From contig NC_080673.1 of NCBI RefSeq assembly GCF_030445035.2, forward strand, positions 199,948,216 to 200,012,215: a DNA stretch of 64,000 nt. The letters run 5' to 3'. The notes under the pieces are model-generated. The model did no database searches, was not told the DNA's origin, and saw nothing but the letters and a program-made list of their open reading frames with translations. Origin of the DNA: Dasypus novemcinctus. Its lineage: Eukaryota > Chordata > Mammalia > Cingulata > Dasypodidae. Of the stretch, positions 49,001 through 61,000 are shown in pieces. Position numbers and translations under genes: made by a program. Numbering within the stretch: position 1 is the first letter of the stretch; every line of letters starts with the position of its first letter.

Positions 49001-52000
49001 CCCCCCTCCCCCATTTGATAGTCAAGGGAAGTAAGAGCACAAGGGATGGCGTGAGGCAGGCAGCCAGGGTGGGGGCAAACACCAGGCCTGTGTGCCGCAG
49101 AAAGCGAGTCGAGGGGCGAGAGACCTAGAGGTTGGGTGGGTATTTGAGTCTGGCATTTGTTGAGTCACAGCGGTAATGCCATCAGAGCCAGGACATTTGA
49201 CCTCCCTGTCTGGAAGGAGCATTTCTACACACCCACCCTGGCAGGAAGGTTGAAAGAAAAGTCTGGTTTGGTCCCTGAGGTTGGCTCTCCACTGACTGAG
49301 CCCTGGGCACCCACGGAGCTAGGGCCCATGGGCTGGAGGACGTGGGGAGTGGTGGGGCGTGGCTGTCGGGTGAGGGGCAAGGCCCTGGGCCAGGGTCACT
49401 CCCTGCCGTGGCGCGCACACTCGGGCCCGCGTGGCCTCCTGCCTGGCTGCGCGCTGTGTGTGGGGAACCGGAGACGCGGGTTCCCATAGCTGGCTCCGCT
49501 CGAGGGCCCGTGTCCTGAACCAGCGCTTGTCCTGGAGACCACCGTCCTGGGGGCTCTCTGGGTGCCCAGATGGTGGCTGCGTGGAGTGGTAGAGGCAGGA
49601 GCAGGAGGGGCCAGAGAGGGACTGTTCGGAAGGTGAGTTTTGACTGCCGACTCTTATTCATTTGGGAAAATGCTTTCCTCCAGCCCCAGATACCTAGAAA
49701 TGCCAGAAAGCATAGAATACAAATCTAGATAAATAGAAAATAGAAAAGGGGCTGACCCTAGAATAGGATAAAATGTAGCAACAAAACTAAAAAAGCAAAC
49801 TATGTAGCCAAGCTTGAAAGCAAACAAGGACCCCCTCCAGCACAGAGACTTGCGGCAGCACCGCTGCGGTGCCTTCTGTGTCATGCTGATCCCTACCTTC
49901 GGGCTGCGGAGTTTCAGGTCCCTCACCCCTGTCATCGGTGGAGAGGTCCCCAGTGACCACAGAGCAGGAGTCCAAGTTAAGACCAAAGCAGGGGCCCCAT
50001 GCCTGCACCCAACTCATCCCTGCCAGCCGGTGGGGGCAGCGGTGACAGTCCCCGAGGGGCTCACCCTTCAGTCACGAGGCAGAGTGCTGGTCCCAAGGGG
50101 GCTCAGCGCCTGGGGCAGGGAGGACAGCCTCGCCCGCCAGCTTGAACGCCCTGGTGGCTCACACTCAGCTGCCAGGGCCCTTCTTAATATCTGGAATTCT
50201 TAGGTTCTCATCATTTAAAACTGATCTTTTTCAAATCGATCAGCAGGGAGGGTCCTGGCTACAAACAGCTGTGGGCACTCCAAGTCCACAGCCAGGGGCT
50301 GCAGGAGTGGCTCCACATCTGCCTGTGTCTGTCCTTCCTACACTGTGAGCAGGACACTGACAGCACCTGAGGAAACCGCTGAGCAGAAGAGTTCTGGGAG
50401 CCCCTGCACTGTTGGGAGGGTGTGCATGCAGCTGGCAGCCTGCATACAGCGGGCAACCTCCTACACTGTTGGTGGAGAGTGTGCATACAGTTGGCAGCCT
50501 CCTACACTACTGGAGGGTGTGCACACAGCTGGCAGCCTGCACGTCAGGAGGGTATGCATATAGCCGACATCCTGCTCTGCCAGTGGAGGGTGTGCGTACA
50601 GCCAGCAGCCTACAGTGTCGGAAGGGTGTGCGTACAGCCGGCAGTCTACAGTGTTGGAAGGGTGTGCGTACAGCCGGCAGCCTACAGTGTCAGAAGGTGT
50701 GCTGCTGGTGGAGGGTGTGCCTTTTGTGCTTCTCCTGCTTGGAGAGCTGGGACGGTGTCTCCCGGCCCGGCCTGGGAGGCTCCGGGGTGTTGGGCTGGGC
50801 AGGACCCGAGTCCTGGGGCGCTGAGGGGCGCAAGCAGCTGCGTGGTGCCCACTGGCTTCCCGTGCCCAGCTCAGGCTCTGGGCTCCCCTGGGTTTGCCTG
50901 TGGCTGTGGCTCTGGGCTCTCTTCCCCCACCTGGGTTTCTAGGCCCAGGTGACCAGGCTGAGTTAAGGTTGGTTCCACACGCACACCATGTAATTCCTTC
51001 CACGTGAGAGCTCACGATTTTGAACTGTCTCTGGTCCACTCGGGGTGGGGGGCCAGGAGGCCCTGCAGTGAGTTGAATTGTGTCCTGAAGGTGAGGTTTT
51101 TGTGCCCTGCACACCCCAGCAGGGTCACTGGGTGATCAGTGGGGGTTTGTGGGACGTTCTGCTCCGTACAAGCACCTTGGAGTGACTCCGGTGCGCTCAG
51201 GTCAGGCACATCTGGAGGCAGCTTCTCCTCGGAGCTCCCAGTGAAGGTCGTGATCGTGCTCAGCAGGTCTCAGAAGCCCTTAGTTCTGTCGGTGGGTGCC
51301 CACAGGCACCTGCTGTGCACCGGGCCAGCCTTAGTCAGCGCTGCTCTCTCTCCAGGGTCCTGAGGGCTCCCTGCGTGGGGAGAGCACGGAGGCATCCTGG
51401 GAGGGCGGCCAAGGCCAGGCATTGGAGCGACTTTCCGGGGGAGACCAGGGAGGCCGGAAACAGACCCACCCCCAGTCCGGAACTCCTGGGTTTTGGTTTT
51501 GGTTTAGCTCTGGAGTTTTCCTACAGACCAAAGAATTATCACCAGTAATAATAGCTAAAGCCTGAAGCGGGCTGCATGTTTCATTCCTGAACCATTCCTG
51601 AATTTTAAAGTCTGGGTCGTGGCCTGTCACCAAGGTAGATAACTGTCCGATTTCTCGCAGGACCACGGCCGCTTTGTCAACTGCGTGAGGTTCTCCCCTG
51701 ATGGGAACAGATTTGCCACGGCCAGCGCTGACGGTCAGGTGAGGCGACGCTGCTTGCCTTCCAGAAGGGTCCGGGCGGGGCTGGGGCATCGGAGACCGTG
51801 GGGAATGTCACTGTCTGGTGCTGCTGTTACAGGACAGACAGACCTACTGCCTGTCTCAGTATGCAGAGCTTAGAAAGCTCCCTCCTTCCTGCCTCTCAGC
51901 ATGGCACGGTCAAGGGGGCTGTGCCATCTGCACACAGGCAGACCTGCCTCTCGGCCTCCCTCCTTTTAAATAGAACTTGAAACTACCTGGGAGCACTTTT

Positions 52001-55000
52001 ATTCTTGACGTTCTCTTTTTATTTTTTTAAGAGCCGTAGTCTCACATTCTCTTGTAGGTAGGACAGGTAAATAAAGAGTTCATTTGGCATTCTGGGTACT
52101 AAAGGTGTGCACAGACCCGCATATGTGTGATCCCTGTATATTATTGTTACTTGAAAGATATTTATCTACGATGGAAAGACGGGGGAGAAAGTGTGTGCCC
52201 TGGGAGGAAGCAAGGCTCACGACGGAGGAATCTACGCTGTAAGTATGGATTTGTGTTTTACGACACAGTAAATGGTTGTGACCTGGCTAGATCTGTTTGC
52301 ACTCAGCAGTACTCATTTGGACTTAGCAGCTTTCGAAATGAGGGGTTACACGTAGGGGCAGCGGTGCAGGGCTGTAACATCACAAACAACAGGCTGCCCT
52401 GGGTGGGGAGAAGAGCATCCCGCTCTGGCCCTGGGCTTTGGGTCTCATTGCTGGGGAATGGGAGCTGGGGACGAGGCGCTTTCCGGGGTCCCTTCCCACT
52501 CTTGACGTTCTCTAGCAGGTTACATGCCGCTTTGTTTTAACAGATTAGCTGGAGTCCTGATAGCACCCACTTGCTTTCTGCTTCTGGAGACAAAACTTCT
52601 AAAATTTGGGACGTGAACGTGAACTCTGCCGTTAGCACGTTTACCATGGGCTCGAGCGTCCTGGACCAGCAGCTGGGCTGCTTGTGGCAGAAGGACCACC
52701 TCCTCAGCCTCTCGCTGTCAGGCTACATCAATTACCTGGACAGGAACAACCCCAGCAAGCCCCTGCGGGTCATCAAGGTAAGGGCTGTGCCAGGGCGGGG
52801 CTGTGCCCTCAGGGCGGTCCCTCGGGTCCCGGGACCACCCAGGTAAGAGGCAGGGAGCCCTGGGGGGCTGGCCCTGCGGTGTTGGGGCAAAGCAGCCGGT
52901 GCCGGTCACTTCTCTGCGATGTGGGTTCAGCAGAGAAGGGCAGCCAGGTGCCTTGTTTCCCATCAGCTCCTGCAAGGTCTTGTTGAGAGCCTGGGGTTTA
53001 GGGGGCAGGTCGCTGCCACTCCTTCTGTCAGGCTGTGACACAAACATGTATGGCAAGACGGGACCGTGACGAGTGCCAAGACAGGGTGGGTTGAGCATCG
53101 CTGCAGATTGATGAGAAGGCGAGCGGGCTTGAGCCCAGGGAGGAAGGGCTGCGGGTGGCTGCCAACCTGACCTCGACCGGGCTTGGGACTTCTGTGGGAA
53201 TCGGTGCTGAGGTGGCTGGTTCTGTGTGGGTGAAGCAGGGAAGGGGCGAGGGAGTGCTGGGGAGCAGGAGGAGATGGAGCCGGGTTGGCAGCCTTGAGTG
53301 CTGGGGTGCCAGGCCCAGGAGGGAGCGCCGGGGGAGTGGAGGTCTCCTGGGGCCTCACCGCCAGTTCTGGCTCACGACCCAGCCTCCAGGGCGCTGGTGT
53401 CCCCCGCCAGCCCCAGCAATGGTGACTCTCCAGAAACCTGCCACCAGACAGGCCCTGGAGGTCAGGGGCCTCTCCCCTTCTGTGGGGGTGCCTCCCGGTT
53501 CAGACCCTGCCGGCCTGGGGTGGGGACCCTACCTAGCGGGCCCAGGCGGGGGTCTCTTCTCATGAGCCTGACTCATGACTCCAGGGTGGGCTTTCTGCAC
53601 TCAGGATCCGTCCCTCGCACCCCTCTCTAGCGGCCAAGCCCCTGTCATGGCAGCCCTGGCTCTTCCCGCACCCCCCACCCACCCAGCTGCCGCGGAGCTA
53701 TGGGTGTGCCTCGGCAGCACTTGGACCCCGCAGGGCTCCCCAAGGGCACCTCCCGGTAGCAGGGGGCGGCCACCAAAGAAGGGTGAACTGTGCGCTCGCA
53801 CCACGCAGGGGCATCGAGGGCGCCTTCCCCTTCCTCGCAGTCCTCTGAGGTGGCCACGCTCATTGTCAGTGTGGGTGCCACTGTTCCTGGAGCCATCCTG
53901 CTGCTCTGTCCCCATTCAGGGCCGGCCAGTGGCCGTCAGGGAGCTGGGAGGGGAAGGACCTGTCAGTACCGTGGGAGCTCGGTCCTGGGACCCACGTGTC
54001 TGCCTTCAGGCAGGTGGACTTGGTCAGGCTGCGGGGAGAAGGCACCGGGCCGGGGCCTCTGCTGGGGCTGTGCGCTCTGGCGGATCAGCTCTAGGGCGTC
54101 CTCGGGCTCCCGTACCTGTCAGGAGAGGTGCCTGGGCCCCGTTCCCACCAGTCACTGGAGGTGCTTGGTACTGGTCTCGGCTGCGGAGGTTTCTCAGGCC
54201 CCTGTGGGCCCAGGGGCGCCTGGTTCTAGACCAGCTTCTCAGTCCTGGGAGCCTTGAAATGCCCCGTTGGCCCCACACGGGTCCAGGTCGCAGCTGGGAC
54301 GCGTCTTGGTGTGTGTACTGTACAGAAGCGCCGGGCGGGCCTGGGGCAGGCACTTGAACTGCATCTGACACTTGAACTGCATCTAGTCTTGACATGGGCG
54401 CGGCTCCACCCCCGAGCTCATGGGGCCCTCTGGGCATCGGGGTGGTCTGAAGAATTTGCACTTCTGGCAAGTTCCTGGGTGATGGCACAGTTCCCGAGAG
54501 TGCTTCCCAGAGGTTGCTGTGCACGTGGTCAGCAGGGTCTGCTACCCCCAGGGAAGCCGACGCTGACCTGAGGACTGTCAGGATGCTGGCTGGGACAGAG
54601 CCTTGGCTTGGGGGCCCCCGGGCCACGAAGTCCCCCACCCTCCTCGGCCCACTGAGAACTGTGTGTGCCTTTCTCAGAAGGTAGAGGCAGCAGAATGCTT
54701 AGGCAGTCCTTGGGAGGATGCCCTGTCCGTGGGTCCTGCCCACTGCCTGTTGAACAAGGCCAGGAAAGAATGAGGAAGACCGGTCCCGAGAACCCGCCTC
54801 GGGTGCAGCCAGTGAGCTGTGATTAGCACACTCCCCAGCCGGGCATTTCTGCCCCAAAGGCAGGGTCTCTGGGGTACCCTGTGGCCGTCTGGGTGCCTGG
54901 GTGGGCCTTGGAGGTCTCCCCGCCACCTTGTGGCCAACATCGGCGGCAGCTAGCATGGCCTGCCTGGGGTGGGTGCCTTTTCTGCCATCTCCCTGTGCGT

Positions 55001-58000
55001 CCCTTGCACGTAGGTGGGTGCATCAGTGCGGTGCTGGCAGAGGAGGGCTCCGCTGCTGGGCTTCTGTTAGACGTGGTCCTGGGCCGAGGAGGGCTGAGGG
55101 GCCCTGGCACTGGGACCTGTCACAGGGTTGGTTGGCCAGGCTTTGGAAGGGCTCCAGGCAGGCCAGGGCTGCTGAGACCTCCGCTGGGGTGTGCGGAGGG
55201 CTCCTGTGGCCTTGCCCGGAGGCGATAGCAGGGGTCAGGTGTCCTCACATGCCCCTGGCCATCTCTCTTCTCCACAGGGTCACAGTAAATCAATCCAGTG
55301 TCTGGCAGTGCATAAAAACGGCGGCAAGTCCTACATCTACTCGGGGAGCCACGACGGGCACATTAATATCCTTTGACTCACAGGGCTGGCTTGCGCCGCT
55401 GCCAGGCACGGCGGGAATCTCCCGTCCCCACCGTGCCAGAGGCGAGGCCGGCCAGGTGGCACCAGCCCCAGCGCAGGCCTCCGAGGTGAGTCATTGTCTC
55501 CACGTGGGCTCGTGCTGTCGGCTCGCCTGGCCCTGTGCTGACAGGTCACCTCCAGCTGGTGCTCCTAGGCAGTTGCTTTTAACTGCCGTGACCTCGAGCT
55601 GCTTTGCTCCGTGCAGGTCGTGGGAGGGCCAGCCTTGTCTGCACCTCAAGCAGCAGGAGCCTAGGTCTTAGAATTCATCTGTTTGCAGCATCCGTTGTTT
55701 TTACAAAGGGGGAAATTGAAGCCTGCAGGCTCAGAGCTTGTCAGTGGCAGAGCTGCCCCACCCCGAACCCAAATCTCCCAACCACTGGTGAGGCTTGCAG
55801 TAGTCCCTCCGTGGTCTCCCCTGCCATTGTGTGTGGTCCTCAGATCTTGGCCAATTGCTTGTGACCAGTTTCTACCCTGACCCGAGTCAGCCACCCTTGC
55901 TCTTTGTGGCAGGGGCTGAGAGCTGCCATCTTACAGCACTGCCTTGCATGCTGGAGCAGCGTGTGTGAGGGGCCCCGGCGCACACGCACACCCCCACTGT
56001 CACAGCCTGTGTCGGCGGGATAGCGGGCGCCTCGTGTTACCCCTTCTGCTGGTGGCCCAAGGCCTGCCTTCTCTATCGGTGGCAGTTCTGAGCCTACATG
56101 CTGCAGCTAGACCAGACTAGAAACCCCGAGTCTCCCGCCCCTGCGGAGCAGCCGTGCTTGCGCAGCGCTTCAGTTTTCTCAGAATTGTAGGAGCCCCCAG
56201 TGCCCTGAAAGGGGGGCAGGGCAGATGATTCCCAAAGTCTGTAGCTCAGCTCCCCTCTGCACCCCGCTGTATGGGAAAGGACGTGGGGGCAAGTCCCACC
56301 CACAGCTGTGTCACAAGGTGGTGGCAGAGGAGGCCCTAGAGTCTGCCTTGCTCCTGGGGTGGTGTCCGAGCCACCCCAGTCCGTCCATCCCCAGCGCCAT
56401 CCACCGCCCCTTCTCCGTCTCAGGCCAGTGTCTCTGCACCTGGAGGCTTTTATCCTCTGCGACTCTGAGACTGCAGCGGGGACGGCCAGACCTTCACGGC
56501 AGGCTTGTGGGAACCCTGGAATACGCAGCCTTAGCTTCCCATGGGGAGCGGCAGTTCTTACCCCAGACAAGATGACTTGTCAGCGACAAAGAGTGATCTC
56601 ACCATTTAAGCCACACCTTACACGGAGTGCCTCCACCTCAGAAGCCGTGATGTGGCACTTGGGAACGTGGGTTGGTCCTGGGGCTATTGGGGACGTGGTG
56701 GGGGTGGCCATCAGCCCCCTGCTTTATGCTCGAGGCCTTGGGAAGAGATGGCAGGGTAGGTGAGATGTGGGGTCCCAGTGGGAAGGTGGTTGGGTGGGCC
56801 ACACTGCAGGGCCGCACCCCAGCAGGGTTGTCCTAGAAGCAGTGCTTCACGCCTCCCCTCTGGTAGCGCGGCCTCCTTGGCGTTGCCAGGAGGTGTGGTG
56901 CGCACTGACTCGGCCTGTTGAGTTAAAAGTGGCCCCTGGCACCCTCGTGGCATTCTCTCAGGCCCGGTGCCTGTTGACCCGTCCCCAGTGTGCCGGTCTC
57001 GCTCAGCCACCCCGGACGAGGCTCGCCATGGCCTCTCCACGGGGCCGGGGCCACCGTCCTGCGGGCCGGGCTTTTCCTTAACCCCAGTCCCACATTACTG
57101 GGACTCCGAGACCGGGGAGAATGACTCCTTTGCCGGGAAAGGCCACACCAACTTGGTATCCAGGATGACGGTGGACGAGTCCGGGCAGCTGGTGAGCTGC
57201 AGCATGGACGACACCGTGCGGTACACCAACCTCATGCTGCGGGACTACAGGTGAGACCCACTGCATGCCGTTCCCAGGCATCTCACCTGCTCTCACTCGC
57301 TCCACTGAGCATTTGCTCTCCAGCTGCTGGGCCCTGGGCTGCTGCTCAGCTGTAGCGTCTAGCCTGAGCTGGACGTGTCTCTAGCCTGCGTGGATGTTGT
57401 CCAAGACACGCTCAGTCCCAGAAGCCAGGCGGAGCGGGCTAGCCCTGTGCTGGAGGTGTTTGCCCAGATCTCAGCTTCCTCATCAGTGAGGAAAGGGAAC
57501 AGCGGGGCCTCCTGGGGCCCCTGTGCAGGGCGTGAGCCAGTGTATGCAAGGCCTTTGGAGACGCCCATGGGCGCGAGATGGGCACAGTGTGATCTGTCGA
57601 AAAGCCCTTTGCCTTCTTCTGCCCTGGTGCCTTAGGTTGGCAGCCTTGGAGCTAGGTAACCGCTGTCCACAGCTCACCTGAGGCTTTGAAAGGAAGGGTG
57701 AGGAGAAGTGACCCGGGAAGCACTGCAAGACCATGCAAAGTCCCCGCACCCCCCAGCCCTCCCCTTCCCGGCCCAGGCGGCGCCCTGCTTACCAGGGCAC
57801 TCTGTTCCCAAAAACCCAAGAGGAAAGGCTTGCAGGTAGTGCTGCCGGGAAATCCAGCTCCTGTTCCTGCCATGGGGGTGACCTCATCAGGTGCCCCTCC
57901 AGTCCCTCGCTACACCTTTAGGACTCCATCTGCACCCAGTTACGTGGAATTTAGCTTTACAGTTTCCAAGAAGGGCTGCTTCTGTTTTTGTCTTTGCATG

Positions 58001-61000
58001 GTTTTTTAAGACTCCCGTTCACAGCAAGAGATACAGTTGGCCAAGATGAAAGATCACACATGACTTTTGTCCCTTAAAAGTAATGAATCAGGGAAGTGGT
58101 TGTAGCTCAGTGGCTGAGCACCTGCTTCGCATGTACAAGGTCCCGATTCAATCATTCCCAGTATCTCCTAAAAAAAACCTATAATGAACGGGTGTGACAT
58201 GATGGGAAGGCAGAGCTCACTTTGTCTGTTCCAAGAATGCTCCAGACAGAGTGCTTGGCCAGCAGACATGGGGACAAAGGTCCTGTGGGATGGAGTGGCA
58301 GGCAGGGTCTTAATTGCATATGAACGAGAAGAGAGGAGATTCCTTCCCTGTCCTCCGCCATCCCCTCTGGTCTTCCATCAGTTTACTCTCTCTGCCCCAG
58401 AGTCAGTGGGTCATTTTCTAACCTCCCATGATTTTAGCAAACTATTCTTTCAGTATAGATTATAGTAGCCTTATTCTCTTAAACACTATGGATTGGTAGG
58501 GTTTTGGAGTAAGTGTGTATTTAATAAATACACCCAACCGCTTAAACGTGGAAGCATTGCACGTCCCCTTCTCTCGCAGTGGGCAAGGAGTCGTGAAACT
58601 GGACGTTCAACCCAAGTGCGTGGCTGTCGGCCCCGGAGGGTACGCTGTGGTGGTGTGCATCGGGCAGGTAGGTGTGCCGCGTCAGGGAGAGTGCTGGTCC
58701 CTACAGCCCCGAGCCAGCCTGTCTCTGGGTTCCCTCCAGTGGCGACAGCAGTCACAGAAGCCCTAGCAAGCGCTGGTCCTTGGCACGCATGTGCTCTGTG
58801 CCAAGAGTGTCCCAAGGGCTCCCGGCGGCCCTGTCAGTCAGGCCCAGTGTGACCCACCCCACAGGTGAGGGACCTGGGGCACAAAAGGGGTGGGCTGCTT
58901 GACCGAGGCCCCTGGCGAGGAAGGGGCTGCTGGCATGCAAGCGCAGACGGCCTGGGCCAGAGGTGCCCTCTAATGGGTCAGACACTGGGCACACCCACCG
59001 CCTTGGGGACCGGCAGTCGTGGCGGCTTTGTGCCACCCTCCTCATGTGCCCAGCCCTGCGCTGTGGGAGCTGTGCCAGGAGGCACTTTCCTCACCTTCTC
59101 AGACTTAGTCTCTCATCCCTAACTCACAGGGCTGATTGTGTCAAGGTCCTCGTGCCATTGTAAGTTCCTTTTACAAATGGGGTCAAGGCTCAGTGATTGG
59201 GAGACTCCCGAAGGCTCAGCGCCTGGTTTTCTGCTGTGCTGCCTGGCTTCTAGTTGAGGTGGTGAGGAGAGGCCGGCTGCAGGCCTTCCCCTTGGGCTTT
59301 TGGGAACAGAGCGCCCTTGACTTAGCCCCACTTTGGACAGAATTCTGCCCCATGCAAATACCATCTGTCAGCAGACGCCATCCCAGTGTGTGGACAGAAG
59401 CCAGGTGGTGTGGCTGTGCCCCCGCTGGCACAAGTGACAGACCTGTTGGAGGGAGGGCTGCGGGATCCAGCTGGCCTCCTCCTCTTCCTCTCAACTAATT
59501 GCTTTGGGAAGAATGGATTTCTGTGTGTCCTAGATAGAAGACCTTTCTGCCAGATACTGTAAAAGGCCTGGATAGTCAGTGGGGGTACCAAAGCAATAGA
59601 AGGTATGGGGTGCTTTAGCAACATGGGAGCGCATTCCAGAAGCACGTAGGGCCAGGGGCTGCTTTCCAGCAGTGGGATTCTTCCCACCCTCCCTCTCTGA
59701 ACACCCGGGCTCTACTCTCCTGGCTCAGCCACTTCCTTGCCACCGAGTCCACGCCCTTCATGCTGCCAGGCCTTGGTTTCCTCATCTCTAAAATGTAGCA
59801 GTGGTCGGCAGTCCCTACCTCTGAGGTTCATTGGAGGGTTCCGTGAGGCGGCAGGTGGCTGCTTGCACGATGCTTCGCCCTTGGGTGGGGTGGCTCCATC
59901 TCGAGCAGGGTCCTCACCCTGTCGCCGTGCTCCTGCCCCGCTTGGTGCAGGTCAGGACAGCGAGTGCTGGGGGCTGTGGGGCTGTGGGCAGATTGCAGGG
60001 GCACGGTCAGGACTCCCACACACACCTGTGGCATGTCTCCAGGGTGCAGAGGGGCTGCGTCCTCGGCCATAGGAAGGGGTGCGGGCTCCAGCCTGCGGGT
60101 GTGCTGGCTTGCCCTCCCCCCTCCCCCCTCCCCACTACTCCCTGGGGCTGATGTGCTCAGGTGAGAGGCTGTGACGGGCAGGAGCCTCCACGGACTTGGC
60201 GACCCCACGCTGCCGTTGACGGGCTGGAGACATGAGCGCCAGGTCCGGTTTCCTAAGATGGGGCACCACTCCACTGGCTGTGCTGGGACTGCGTGTGCTG
60301 ACGGGCAGCGGGCTCTTCTGTCCTCGGAGGGTGAAGGCGGGTGTTGAGAAGCCCGGACACGAAGTCCAGAAGAGGATGGGGAGTGGACCTCATTGAGCTG
60401 CTTCTCATGGTTCAGTCTTGTCTCACAAAAGATTGAATATTTCATGTTCCTGAGCCTTATAAGGACTTTGTTCAACAAAGTTCATTTGTTATCCTGGTCG
60501 TCTAATCGGAGAAACTAAAATTCAAATGCAGAAGCCTTCCCAGGAGTGCAAAGCTGGAGCGCGTGGTGCTCGTGGTGGCAGTGGTGATGAGCCACTGCCG
60601 CCTGCTGCGTAAGGGGCCTGGCAGTGCCGCTGTACCTGCTGGGTGAGGGGCTGGCCCGGCGGTTGTGACTCAGAGCCCCAGCCTGGTCTCCCAGCGCGGG
60701 TGCAAGGTGGAGCCCCCTCCCCCCAGCGCAGACCCAGTGCTCTCTCCACCTGCCAGTGGGCGGCTTCCTGTCACACAGGACCCTGCTCCCCTCACCACTG
60801 CCTGTGTGTGTTGCAGATCGTCCTGCTAAAGGACCAGAAGAAGTGCTTCAGCATCAGCGACCCCGGCTACGAGCCCGAAGTCGTGGCGGTGCACCCTGGG
60901 GGCGACACGGTGGCTGTCGGGGGCACGGTAAGCCACTTCTCCCTTGCACCCTTGGGCTCAGGGCGGCCGAGTAATAGTGGGGGTGGTGTGAGCTGTTGCA

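Larger units (their letters stand above)
44270..51660 (+). other. WDR1 intron 5 (about 7.4 kb)
   Basis: Contains an old repeat fragment at about 45.9-46.2 kb and a 36-bp minisatellite at about 50.4-50.7 kb. The rest is GC-rich, with many overlapping open frames on both strands and no supported gene. Confidence 0.85.
55366..57093 (+). other. WDR1 intron 9: AT-AC, U12-type (minor spliceosome) intron
   Basis: The intron begins ATATCCTTT (55366) and ends CAC (57093). The branch site TTCCTTAAC lies at 57074-57082, with the branch A about 12 bases before the acceptor. All three match the U12-dependent consensus. No GT-AG alternative joins exons 9 and 10 in frame to give HINYWD. U12 introns are removed by the minor spliceosome (U11/U12/U4atac/U6atac), usually more slowly. 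An antisense MIR lies inside at about 55672-55785. The rest is unremarkable. Confidence 0.93.

Noticed and set aside
50412..51114. 176- and 217-codon frames with repeated [14 protein letters not shown] units as a repeat protein
   Set aside because: These are translations of a 36-bp minisatellite inside an intron, open in several frames and on both strands at once.
53575..54357. 260-codon frame in intron 8
   Set aside because: GC-rich intron with overlapping open frames on both strands. No conserved motif and no supporting splice sites.
55191..55376. Frame running through exon 9 to a stop, suggesting a terminal exon
   Set aside because: The stop lies in the U12 intron. The protein continues correctly into exon 10 through the AT-AC junction.
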